Shown here piece after piece: positions 13,588-20,592 of a stretch of DNA of 23,665 nt. The stretch covers positions 1 to 23,665 of the forward strand of contig CAXSDR010000055.1 in NCBI GenBank assembly GCA_964236445.1. Reading direction: 5' to 3'. The position numbers and the translations under genes were made by a program. The stretch's first letter is position 1, and each line of letters starts with the position of its first letter. The notes under the pieces were generated by a model. That model made no database searches and had not been told where the DNA came from. It was given only the letters and a program-made list of their open reading frames with translations. This stretch comes from CAXSDR01 sp964236445 (GTDB taxonomy: Bacteria > Actinomycetota > Actinomycetes > Motilibacterales > Motilibacteraceae).

Positions 13588-15384
13588 ATGGGCACGGAAG
13601 CGGCCGGCTCGTTCCAGTCTTCGCGATGGCTTCGGAGAGCACCTCGCCCTGACACGGGTGCCACGACCCCCTGGCGTGAGGCGTACGCCCATGGCTGGCT
13701 CGTCGTCGTCCCCACAGCGGGCGCCCTCTTCACCCTGCTGGTGCTTCGAGACGTCGGTGCGGCGCGGCTGCGCGGCCTGGTTCCCATCGGCGCGACCCTC
13801 TCGATCGTGTGCCTGCTCGCGGCGGCGCTGCTGCTGGTGAGTCGCGCTGTCGCCGACCACGACCCGCGCCTGGAGTGGTTCGCCACGGGCTACGCCGTCG
13901 CCGCCCTCCTGACGCTGCTCGGCCTGCTCAGCACCTCTGCTGAGACCACGCGTCCGGCGCAGGGCGTCCACGGCCTCGCGAGCGGTCTCGGCGGTGGACC
14001 GCTCGGCACCAGCGAGAACGGTGTCTCGGCCCTGTCACTGCTCGTGGCGCTGGCTGTGGCCGTCACCGGAGTGGCCGCGACCTTCTGGCCGCGGGCGGGC
14101 CGGCCGGCGCGCGCGGCGGTGGCGACGGCACTGGTGGTCGCGGGTGCGTGGGCCGCGCTGTCCGGGCCTGCGCTCCCGAGTTTCGTACGCGCCGACGGCT
14201 CGTTGACCGCAGGCCACATCGTCAGCAGCGTCGGTGTGCTCGCCGTGAGCGTGCTCGCGGCCGTCGCCCTGGCGCGGGCCGCAGGACCCCATCCGGGCTG
14301 GCCGCTGCGGTGGCCGCTGATCCTGCTCGTCGTGCAGTGCTGGGGCCTCACCATGCGGGCGGCGTCGCGCACCCGGTTCGACGTGGCGTGGTGGTCGGCG
14401 GGAGCGCTGTTCCTGCTCGGCTCGGTGGTCCTTCTCATCGGCCTGCTCGCCGGGCTCGTCTCCCTGATCCGTTCCCTCGAAGGCTTCGCCGAGCAGCTCG
14501 CCGGCGGGCTCGGGACGGAGGTGCGACGGGCGGCGTCAGACCTGGGGGTGGCCGAGGAGTTCGTCCCGGGCGAGACACGTGGCCTCGTCGTTGCGCCGCG
14601 CCGGAGCTGGGACGGCGGGGGTCCGCGCCGCACCGCGGTGCCCCGAACGGTGCGGACGGTGCAGGACCTGATGCGCGGTCGGGAGCTGGAGATCGTGCTG
14701 CAGCCTGTCGTCGATCTCGTCGGTGGCGCCACGATCGGGCTGGAAGCGCTCTCTCGCTTCCACGGCAGCCCCTCGGTCACGCCGACCGCGTTCTTCGGAG
14801 CAGCCAACGACGCCGGCGTCGGCGTCGAGCTGGAGCTCCTCGCGGCCCGGCAGGCGCTCACGATGCTCGACCTGCTGCCGGCCGACGCATGGTTGGCCGT
14901 CAACGTCTCGCCCGCGACGGCGACGACGCCCGAGCTCGCCGCCATGCTCGCGAAGTCCGACTGCCACCGCCTGGTGCTCGAGCTCACCGAGCATGTCCCG
15001 GTCGAGGAATATGACGAGCTCGTCGCCGCTCTGGCGCGCCTGCGCGAGCAGGGTGCGCGCGTGGCCGTCGACGATGCGGGCGCGGGGTTCGCGAGCTTCC
15101 GGCACGTGGTGCGCCTTCGTCCCGACGTCGTCAAGCTCGACATGAGCCTCACTGCCGGCATCGACACCGACCCGATACGCCGCGCGCTCGTGGCGTCGCT
15201 GCTCACCTTCGCGCGCAGCATCGGCGCGCTCGTGATCGCCGAAGGCATCGAAACCCGCCGCGAGCTCGATGTGCTCACCGTGCTCGGCGTGCCCTATGGC
15301 CAAGGTCACCTGCTCGGCCGTCCCCGGGCGCTGCCTGAGGCGCTGGTCGTGACGCTGCCTCGCGACGAGCCAGTGGTGCTGTGA
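13588..15384 (+). CDS. membrane-bound EAL-domain cyclic-di-GMP phosphodiesterase
   Basis: ATG 13588 is chosen because GAGGAGGA ends four bases upstream; GTG 13549 in the same frame would add 13 residues. The 598-residue protein has about eight transmembrane helices in residues 35-295 (for example GWLVVVPTAGALFTLLVL, SALSLLVALAVAVTGVAATF and AGALFLLGSVVLLIGLLAGL), a cytoplasmic linker, then a C-terminal EAL domain from about residue 365. The catalytic set looks complete: GLEALSRF (Glu386), AVNVSP (Asn), LELTEH (Glu), VDDAGAGF (two Asp), VVKLD (Lys), AEGIET (Glu) and YGQGHLLGRP (Gln). It should hydrolyse c-di-GMP to pGpG. There is no GGDEF, PAS or recognisable named sensor domain; the membrane part is presumably the input module. 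It lies between aspS and rarA with no obvious partner. Confidence 0.9.
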   Translation: MGTEAAGSFQSSRWLRRAPRPDTGATTPWREAYAHGWLVVVPTAGALFTLLVLRDVGAARLRGLVPIGATLSIVCLLAAALLLVSRAVADHDPRLEWFATGYAVAALLTLLGLLSTSAETTRPAQGVHGLASGLGGGPLGTSENGVSALSLLVALAVAVTGVAATFWPRAGRPARAAVATALVVAGAWAALSGPALPSFVRADGSLTAGHIVSSVGVLAVSVLAAVALARAAGPHPGWPLRWPLILLVVQCWGLTMRAASRTRFDVAWWSAGALFLLGSVVLLIGLLAGLVSLIRSLEGFAEQLAGGLGTEVRRAASDLGVAEEFVPGETRGLVVAPRRSWDGGGPRRTAVPRTVRTVQDLMRGRELEIVLQPVVDLVGGATIGLEALSRFHGSPSVTPTAFFGAANDAGVGVELELLAARQALTMLDLLPADAWLAVNVSPATATTPELAAMLAKSDCHRLVLELTEHVPVEEYDELVAALARLREQGARVAVDDAGAGFASFRHVVRLRPDVVKLDMSLTAGIDTDPIRRALVASLLTFARSIGALVIAEGIETRRELDVLTVLGVPYGQGHLLGRPRALPEALVVTLPRDEPVVL

Positions 15385-15410
15385 CCGGGCGGGGGAACTC
15401 GCGGGCAACG

Positions 15411-15416
15411 TAGCCT
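15411..15416 (+). promoter_or_regulatory. -10 box TAGCCT, candidate leaderless promoter of rarA
   Basis: TAGCCT ends exactly six bases before GTG 15423. No ribosome-binding site is present between the box and the start, so a leaderless transcript is the natural reading. It lies in the 38-base gap after the EAL gene. No clear -35 box is present. Confidence 0.5.
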
Positions 15417-15422
15417 CGCTGC

Positions 15423-16787
15423 GTGACCGACCTGTTCACCGCCGCCGGCGACGACCGGGCAGCCGCCAACGCGCCCTTGGCCGTGCGCATGCGGCCCCGC
15501 AGCCTCGACGAGGTGGTCGGTCAGCAGTCGCTGGTCGGGCCCGGGACACCGTTGCGGCGGCTCGTCGAGGGTGGCGACGCGCCTTCGTCGCTGATCCTGT
15601 GGGGACCGCCCGGCACCGGCAAGACCACGCTGGCCCACCTCGCCTCGGCCGCGAGCGGGCGCCACTTCGTCGAGCTGTCCGCGGTGATGGCCGGCGTCAA
15701 GGACGTACGCGCGGTGGTCGAGGACGCCCGTCGCCGGCTCGGGAGCAGCGGCCAGGAGACCGTGCTGTTCGTCGACGAGGTCCACCGCTTCTCGCGGACG
15801 CAGCAGGACGCACTGCTGCCGTCGGTGGAGAACCGCTGGGTGGTGCTCGTCGCGGCAACCACCGAGAACCCCTACTTCTCGATTGTCTCGCCGCTGCTCT
15901 CACGCTCGCTGCTGCTCACCCTGTCGATGCTGACCGAGGACGACGTCCGGTCGCTGGTGCGCCGCGCGCTGACCGACCCGCGCGGCTACGGCGGTGCCGT
16001 CGGGCTGACGACGCAGGCCGAGGAGCACCTCCTGCGGATCGCGGGCGGCGACGCCCGTCGAGCCCTCACCGCGCTGGAGGCGGCCGGAGGGGCGGCGCTC
16101 GCCGCGGGAGTCAGCGAGATCGACGTCGCGGCCCTCGAGCAGGCGGTCGACCGCGCCGCGGTGCGCTACGACAAGACCGGCGACCAGCACTACGACGTCG
16201 CCAGCGCGTTCATCAAGTCGGTGCGCGGCTCCGACGTCGACGCCGCGCTGCACTACCTCGCCCGGATGGTGGAGGCGGGGGAGGACCCCCGCTTCATCGC
16301 CCGCCGGCTCGTCATCTCCGCCAGCGAGGACATCGGGATGGCCGACCCCTCGGCGCTCGTGACGGCCGTGGCGGCCGCTCAGGCCGTCGCACTCATCGGC
16401 ATGCCCGAGGCTCGCCTCGTCCTCGCGCAGGCTGTCGTGGCGCTGGCGCTCGCGCCGAAGTCCAACGCGGTCTACCTCGGCATCGACGCCGCGCTCGCCG
16501 ACGTACGCCGCGGGCTCGCCGGCCCGGTGCCTGCCCACCTGCGCGACGCCCACTACGGCGGCGCGAAGAAGCTCGAGCACGGCGTGGGCTACCGCTACGC
16601 CCACGACTATCCCCACGGTGTCGTCGCCCAGCAGTACGCCCCCGACGCGGTTCACGGGCGCGACTACTACACACCGACCGACCACGGCGGCGAGCGACCC
16701 ATGGCCGAGCGGGTGCAGCGTCTGCGGGCCGTCCTGCGGGGGCAGGAGGCCCAGCAGCCGCAGGACTCAGGCCAGCCCCCCGGGTAG
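15423..16787 (+). CDS. rarA: RarA (MgsA), replication-associated recombination ATPase
   Basis: This 454-residue AAA+ ATPase belongs to the RarA/MgsA/WRNIP1 family, which acts at stalled replication forks and interacts with single-stranded DNA-binding protein. Visible motifs: LAVRMRPRSLDEVVGQQ (19-35), typical of the clamp-loader clade; Walker A GPPGTGKT (61-68); Walker B VLFVDEVHRF (114-123); sensor 1 ATTENPYF (145-152); and an arginine finger in SPLLSRS (156-162). The C-terminal half contains the MgsA tetramerisation region (DPRFIARRLVISASEDIGMA, and a YRYAHDYPHG segment near the end). The N-terminus MTDLF agrees with the family, supporting GTG 15423. The TAG stop doubles as the first half of the TAGGGT box ahead of the next gene. 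Confidence 0.95.
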   Translation: MTDLFTAAGDDRAAANAPLAVRMRPRSLDEVVGQQSLVGPGTPLRRLVEGGDAPSSLILWGPPGTGKTTLAHLASAASGRHFVELSAVMAGVKDVRAVVEDARRRLGSSGQETVLFVDEVHRFSRTQQDALLPSVENRWVVLVAATTENPYFSIVSPLLSRSLLLTLSMLTEDDVRSLVRRALTDPRGYGGAVGLTTQAEEHLLRIAGGDARRALTALEAAGGAALAAGVSEIDVAALEQAVDRAAVRYDKTGDQHYDVASAFIKSVRGSDVDAALHYLARMVEAGEDPRFIARRLVISASEDIGMADPSALVTAVAAAQAVALIGMPEARLVLAQAVVALALAPKSNAVYLGIDAALADVRRGLAGPVPAHLRDAHYGGAKKLEHGVGYRYAHDYPHGVVAQQYAPDAVHGRDYYTPTDHGGERPMAERVQRLRAVLRGQEAQQPQDSGQPPG

Positions 16788-16790
16788 GGT
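16785..16790 (+). promoter_or_regulatory. -10 box TAGGGT before the DUF948-alaS gene run
   Basis: TAGGGT ends seven bases before ATG 16798. Its TAG is also the rarA stop codon, so the match may be partly coincidental. AGGG could instead act as the ribosome-binding site. If real, it would drive the DUF948-to-aroE run. Confidence 0.35.
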
Positions 16791-16797
16791 TCCCGCC

Positions 16798-17172
16798 ATG
16801 TCTGTTGGAGACCTTGCCGGCCTCATCGCGGCGATCGCGTTCGTGCTCCTGGTGGGCGCTCTCGCCCTGCCGCTCGTCAAGCTGGGCAAGGTCCTCGACG
16901 AGACGCGCCTGCTCGTGCACGGCGTCTCGGACGAGACCGTTCCGTTGCTGCGGGAGGTGACGACGACGGTCGCGAGCACCAACGCGCAGCTCGTGCGCGT
17001 CGACGCCATCACCGGCAACGTGGAGCAGATGACGAGCAACGTCTCCGCGCTGACCGGCGTCTTCGCCGCGACCCTGGGCGGCCCGGTCGTCAAGGTCGCG
17101 GCGTTCAGCTATGGCGTGCGCCGCGCGATCACCCGGCGTCGCCCCGCGCCGGCCCGCCTGCGGAAGGGCTGA
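16798..17172 (+). CDS. DUF948-domain membrane protein
   Basis: This 124-residue protein has one N-terminal membrane span (LAGLIAAIAFVLLVGALALP, about residues 6-25). A long helical, coiled-coil-prone segment follows (KLGKVLDETRLLVHGVSDET, then REVTTTVASTNAQLVRVDAI and EQMTSNVSALTGVFA), then a basic tail (RRAITRRRPAPARLRKG). This is the DUF948 layout, resembling small general-stress and phage-shock-type membrane proteins. The molecular function is unknown. It starts an apparently co-transcribed run: the next gene begins three bases after its stop. In actinobacteria such a gene commonly lies between rarA and alaS, which agrees with the position here. Confidence 0.85.
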   Translation: MSVGDLAGLIAAIAFVLLVGALALPLVKLGKVLDETRLLVHGVSDETVPLLREVTTTVASTNAQLVRVDAITGNVEQMTSNVSALTGVFAATLGGPVVKVAAFSYGVRRAITRRRPAPARLRKG

Positions 17173-17175
17173 GCC

Positions 17176-17415
17176 GTGCGCCGACTCTTCTGGATGTCCG
17201 TCGGGGCGGCAGGTGGCATCTACGCCGTCCGCAGGGTCACCCGCACCGTGCACACCGTCGGGGCCACGCTCGGTCCGAGCGGCCTGGCGACCGCCGTCGC
17301 GAGCGTCGGCGACGGGCTTCGTGCCCTGGCCGTGGAGATCCGCACCGCCATGACCGAGCGGGAGGTCGAGCTGCGTGAAGCGCTCGGCATCCCCGACACC
17401 CCGTCAGGAGTCTGA
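17176..17415 (+). CDS. 79-residue conserved protein (DUF6167-like)
   Basis: GTG 17176 starts three bases after the previous stop, and the gene ends three bases before the alaS GTG. The protein begins with a short basic-hydrophobic segment (MRRLFWMSVGAAGGIYAVRR) that may insert in or associate with the membrane. An amphipathic helical stretch and an acidic tail (MTEREVELREALGIPDTPSG) follow. This pattern recalls DUF6167 family proteins that lie between the DUF948 gene and alaS in Streptomyces; I make that match from memory. No enzymatic motif is seen. Being sandwiched in the alaS run suggests constant co-expression with alaS. Confidence 0.78.
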   Translation: MRRLFWMSVGAAGGIYAVRRVTRTVHTVGATLGPSGLATAVASVGDGLRALAVEIRTAMTEREVELREALGIPDTPSGV

Positions 17416-17418
17416 GCC

Positions 17419-20106
17419 GTGGAGTCCGCGGAGATCGCGCGCCGATGGCTGGCGTTCTTCGAGCAGCGCGGGCACGCGGTCGTGCCGTCGGCCTCGCTGA
17501 TCGCCGACGACCCGACGCTGCTGCTGGTCAACGCCGGCATGGTGCCGTTCAAGCCCTACTTCCTCGGTGAGCAGATTGCGCCGTGGAAGCGGGCGACGAG
17601 TGTGCAGAAGTGCGTACGCACCCTCGACATCGACGAGGTGGGCAAGACCACCCGGCACGCGTCGTTCTTCCAGATGTGCGGCAACTTCTCCTTCGGCGAC
17701 TACTTCAAGGAGCTCGCCATCCCCATGGCGTGGGAGCTGCTCACGCGCTCCCAGTCCGACGGCGGATTCGGCTTTCCCGAGGACAGGCTCTGGGTCACTG
17801 TCCTGCCCGAGGACACCGAGTCCGCGGACCTGTGGGCCAGGGTCGTCGGTGTTCCGCAGGACCGCATCCAGCGCCGCGGTCTGAAGGACAACTACTGGCA
17901 CATGGGCGTCGCCGGGCCGGGCGGTCCCTGCTCGGAGATCTACTTCGACCGCGGCCCGGAGCACGGGCGCGACGGCGGCCCGGAGGCCGACGAGGAGCGT
18001 TATCTCGAGGTCTGGAACCTCGTGTTCATGCAATACGAGCTGAGCGCAGTCCGGTCCAAGGAGGACTTCGACGTGCGCGGCGAGCTGCCTTCCCGCAACG
18101 TCGACACCGGCATGGGTCTCGAGCGCATGGCCACGCTGCTGCAGGGCGTCGACAACCTCTACGAGATCGACACGACGTGGCAGATCCTCGACCGGGCGGC
18201 CGAGCTGACCGGTTCTCGCTACGGCGCCGGGGACGAGCGCACGGATGTGGCGTTGCGGGTCGTCGCCGACCACGCCCGCACGGCGGCAATGCTCCTCGGC
18301 GACGGGGTCAGCCCCGGCAACGAGGGCCGTGGCTACGTCCTGCGCCGCATGATGCGCCGCACCATCCGCACGATGCGCCAGCTCGGTGGCCCGCCGACGT
18401 CCATGCAGGAGCTGATCGAGGCGTCCATCGCGGCGATGGGCCCCACCTATCCCGACCTCGTCACGAGCAGGAAGCGCATCTCCACCGCCGCCGTCGCGGA
18501 GGAGGCGAGCTTCCTGCAGACGCTGCGGTCGGGGACCTCGCGTTTCGAGGTGTCCGCCGCCGAGACCAAGGCGGCCGGCGGCCGGCTCCTCACGGGCGAC
18601 GAGGCCTTCCGCCTGCACGACACGTTCGGCTTCCCCATCGACCTCACGCTCGAGATGGCGCACGAACAGGGCCTCAGCGTCGACACCGACGGCTTCCGCC
18701 GCCTCATGCTCGAGCAGCGCACCCGCGCCAAGGTCGACGCCCGCGCCCGCAAGAACGGAGGCAGCGACAGCGACCTGTCCGAATACCGCACGATCAGCGA
18801 GCGCGTCGGCGCCGTCGCCTTCGTGGGCTATGACGGTGTCGTCGCCGAGGGCATGGTGCGTGGGCTGCTCGTCGACGGCGTCGGCGTGGCATCGGCGCAG
18901 GAGGGCGACGACGTCGAGATCGTCCTCGACCGCACACCGTTCTATGCCGAGGCCGGCGGTCAGCTGCCCGACGAGGGCGAGCTGGTGTTCGCCAACGGTG
19001 CCCGCGCGATCATCCGTGACGTGCAGCGCCCGGTTCCCGGGCTGGTGGTGCACCGCGGCACGGTCCTGGCCGGCGAGATCGTGCTCGACCTCGGCGCCGA
19101 GGCCGCCGTCGACGTCGAGCGCCGCCGCGCCATCTCGCGGGCCCACACCGCGACGCACATGGTGCACAAGGCCATCCGCGAGGCGCTCGGTGACACGGCC
19201 ACGCAGGCCGGCTCCGAGAACGGCCCGGGCCGTTTCAGGTTCGACTTCTCCGCTTCCGGCGCCGTCCCGGCCAGCGTGCTGAGTGATGTCGAGCAGCGTG
19301 TCAACGCGGTGCTGCTCGACGACCTGCCTGTCTCGGCCGAGATCATGACCCAGCGCGAGGCGGTGGCCTCGGGCGCGATGGCGCTGTTCGGCGAGAAGTA
19401 CGGCGACGAGGTGCGGGTCGTCTCCGTCGGTGACTGGGCACGCGAGCTCTGCGGTGGCACCCATGCGCAGCGCTCCGGGCAGCTCGGCGTCATCAAGCTG
19501 CTGGGCGAGTCGAGCATCGGCGCGGGCGTCCGCCGCGTCGAGGCCCTCGTCGGTGCCGACGCCTACGGCTATCTCGCGCGCGAGCACGTGCTGGTCAACC
19601 AGCTCACCGACGTGCTCAAGGTGCGTCGTGAGGAGCTGCCCGAGCGGGTCGCGGCGATCGTCGAGCGGTTGCGTGACACCGAGCGGGAGCTCGAGCGGCT
19701 GCGCTCGGGTCAGGTCCTGGCTGCCGCGGGCCGGCTCGCCACGGCGGCGGCGGACGTGTTCGGGGTGGCCGTCGTCGTCCACCGGGCGCCCGACGGCACG
19801 GGGGCCGACGACCTGCGCCGGCTCGCGCTCGATGTGCGGGGGCGCCTCGGTGCCGAGCGTCCCGCGGTCGTCGCGGTGGCCGCCGACAACGGTGGGCGAC
19901 CGGTGGTCGTGGTGGCGGTCAACGACAAGGGCCGCGAGTGGCGCCTCAAGGCGGGCGGCCTCGTGCGCACCGCTGCCCAGATCCTCGGCGGCGGCGGCGG
20001 CGGCAAGGACGACGTCGCCCAGGGCGGTGGCACCGACGTCGGCTCCATCGACGCGGCGCTCGCGGCGATCGAGCACTCGATCGGTGCGACCGTGACGGGA
20101 GTCTGA
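17419..20106 (+). CDS. alaS: Alanyl-tRNA synthetase
   Basis: This 895-residue protein charges tRNA(Ala). GTG 17419 has AGGAG about nine bases upstream and opens the family N-terminus (ESAEIARRWLAFFEQRGH). The catalytic domain is class II: LLLVNAGMVPFKPYFLG, then VRTLDIDEVGKTTRHASFFQ and MCGNFSFGDYFKE. The editing domain that removes Ser and Gly has the metal ligands HTATH (His576 and His580) and CGGTH (Cys678 and His682), so proofreading should work. The C-terminal C-Ala domain ends in a glycine-rich segment (ILGGGGGGKDDVAQGGGTD) typical of the family. ruvX follows after 18 bases. An 1,042-codon open frame on the opposite strand is a composition shadow and not a gene. Confidence 0.97.
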   Translation: MESAEIARRWLAFFEQRGHAVVPSASLIADDPTLLLVNAGMVPFKPYFLGEQIAPWKRATSVQKCVRTLDIDEVGKTTRHASFFQMCGNFSFGDYFKELAIPMAWELLTRSQSDGGFGFPEDRLWVTVLPEDTESADLWARVVGVPQDRIQRRGLKDNYWHMGVAGPGGPCSEIYFDRGPEHGRDGGPEADEERYLEVWNLVFMQYELSAVRSKEDFDVRGELPSRNVDTGMGLERMATLLQGVDNLYEIDTTWQILDRAAELTGSRYGAGDERTDVALRVVADHARTAAMLLGDGVSPGNEGRGYVLRRMMRRTIRTMRQLGGPPTSMQELIEASIAAMGPTYPDLVTSRKRISTAAVAEEASFLQTLRSGTSRFEVSAAETKAAGGRLLTGDEAFRLHDTFGFPIDLTLEMAHEQGLSVDTDGFRRLMLEQRTRAKVDARARKNGGSDSDLSEYRTISERVGAVAFVGYDGVVAEGMVRGLLVDGVGVASAQEGDDVEIVLDRTPFYAEAGGQLPDEGELVFANGARAIIRDVQRPVPGLVVHRGTVLAGEIVLDLGAEAAVDVERRRAISRAHTATHMVHKAIREALGDTATQAGSENGPGRFRFDFSASGAVPASVLSDVEQRVNAVLLDDLPVSAEIMTQREAVASGAMALFGEKYGDEVRVVSVGDWARELCGGTHAQRSGQLGVIKLLGESSIGAGVRRVEALVGADAYGYLAREHVLVNQLTDVLKVRREELPERVAAIVERLRDTERELERLRSGQVLAAAGRLATAAADVFGVAVVVHRAPDGTGADDLRRLALDVRGRLGAERPAVVAVAADNGGRPVVVVAVNDKGREWRLKAGGLVRTAAQILGGGGGGKDDVAQGGGTDVGSIDAALAAIEHSIGATVTGV

Positions 20107-20124
20107 CGACCGGATGAGCTCCGC

Positions 20125-20592
20125 GTGAGGACCGGCGTACGCATCGGTGTCGATGTCGGCTCCGTGCGCGTCGGCGTGGCCGTCTGCGACCCACAGGGCA
20201 TGCTCGCGGCCCCGGTGGAGACCGTGCCGCGCAGCGAGGCGACCCGTCGGGGCAAGGACATCGCCCGCATCGCGACGATCGTGGCGGAGCGCTCGGCCGT
20301 CGAGGTGATCGTCGGCCTCCCGCTCGCGATGTCGGGCGGGGAGGGGGCGGCGGCGGACGCGGCGCGTGCCTTCGCGCTGCGGCTCGCCCGCAGGCTGGCA
20401 CCCGTGCCGGTACGCCTCGTGGACGAGCGGTTGAGCACAGTCTCCGCGCTGGCGGGTCTGCGCGCGGGCGGGCGCAGCGATCGCAAGAGCCGGCCGGTGG
20501 TCGATGCGGAGGCTGCGGCCATCGTGCTGCAAACTGCCCTGGACACCGAACGAGGCACGGGGACGCCTGCAGGGGAGATCGTCGAAGCATGA
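20125..20592 (+). CDS. ruvX: RuvX/YqgF, Holliday-junction-resolvase-like RNase H-fold nuclease
   Basis: This 155-residue protein starts at GTG 20125. It has the YqgF family landmarks: an N-terminal acidic strand IGVDVGSVRVGVAVCD (Asp10 as a likely metal ligand), EVIVGLPLAMSG, VDERLSTVSA and a C-terminal Asp in VVDAEAAAIVLQTALD. Family members are linked to 16S rRNA 5'-end maturation in E. coli (YqgF); a role as a Holliday-junction resolvase has also been proposed from the fold. It sits between alaS and mltG, as in most actinobacteria. Its TGA overlaps the mltG ATG by four bases (ATGA). Confidence 0.93.
   Translation: MRTGVRIGVDVGSVRVGVAVCDPQGMLAAPVETVPRSEATRRGKDIARIATIVAERSAVEVIVGLPLAMSGGEGAAADAARAFALRLARRLAPVPVRLVDERLSTVSALAGLRAGGRSDRKSRPVVDAEAAAIVLQTALDTERGTGTPAGEIVEA

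Noticed and set aside
17404..20532. A 1,042-codon open frame on the minus strand opposite alaS and ruvX
   Set aside because: It lies wholly over well-identified plus-strand genes, has low-complexity His/Arg/Asp/Ala-rich composition and no family features. Long antisense frames are common at this GC content.
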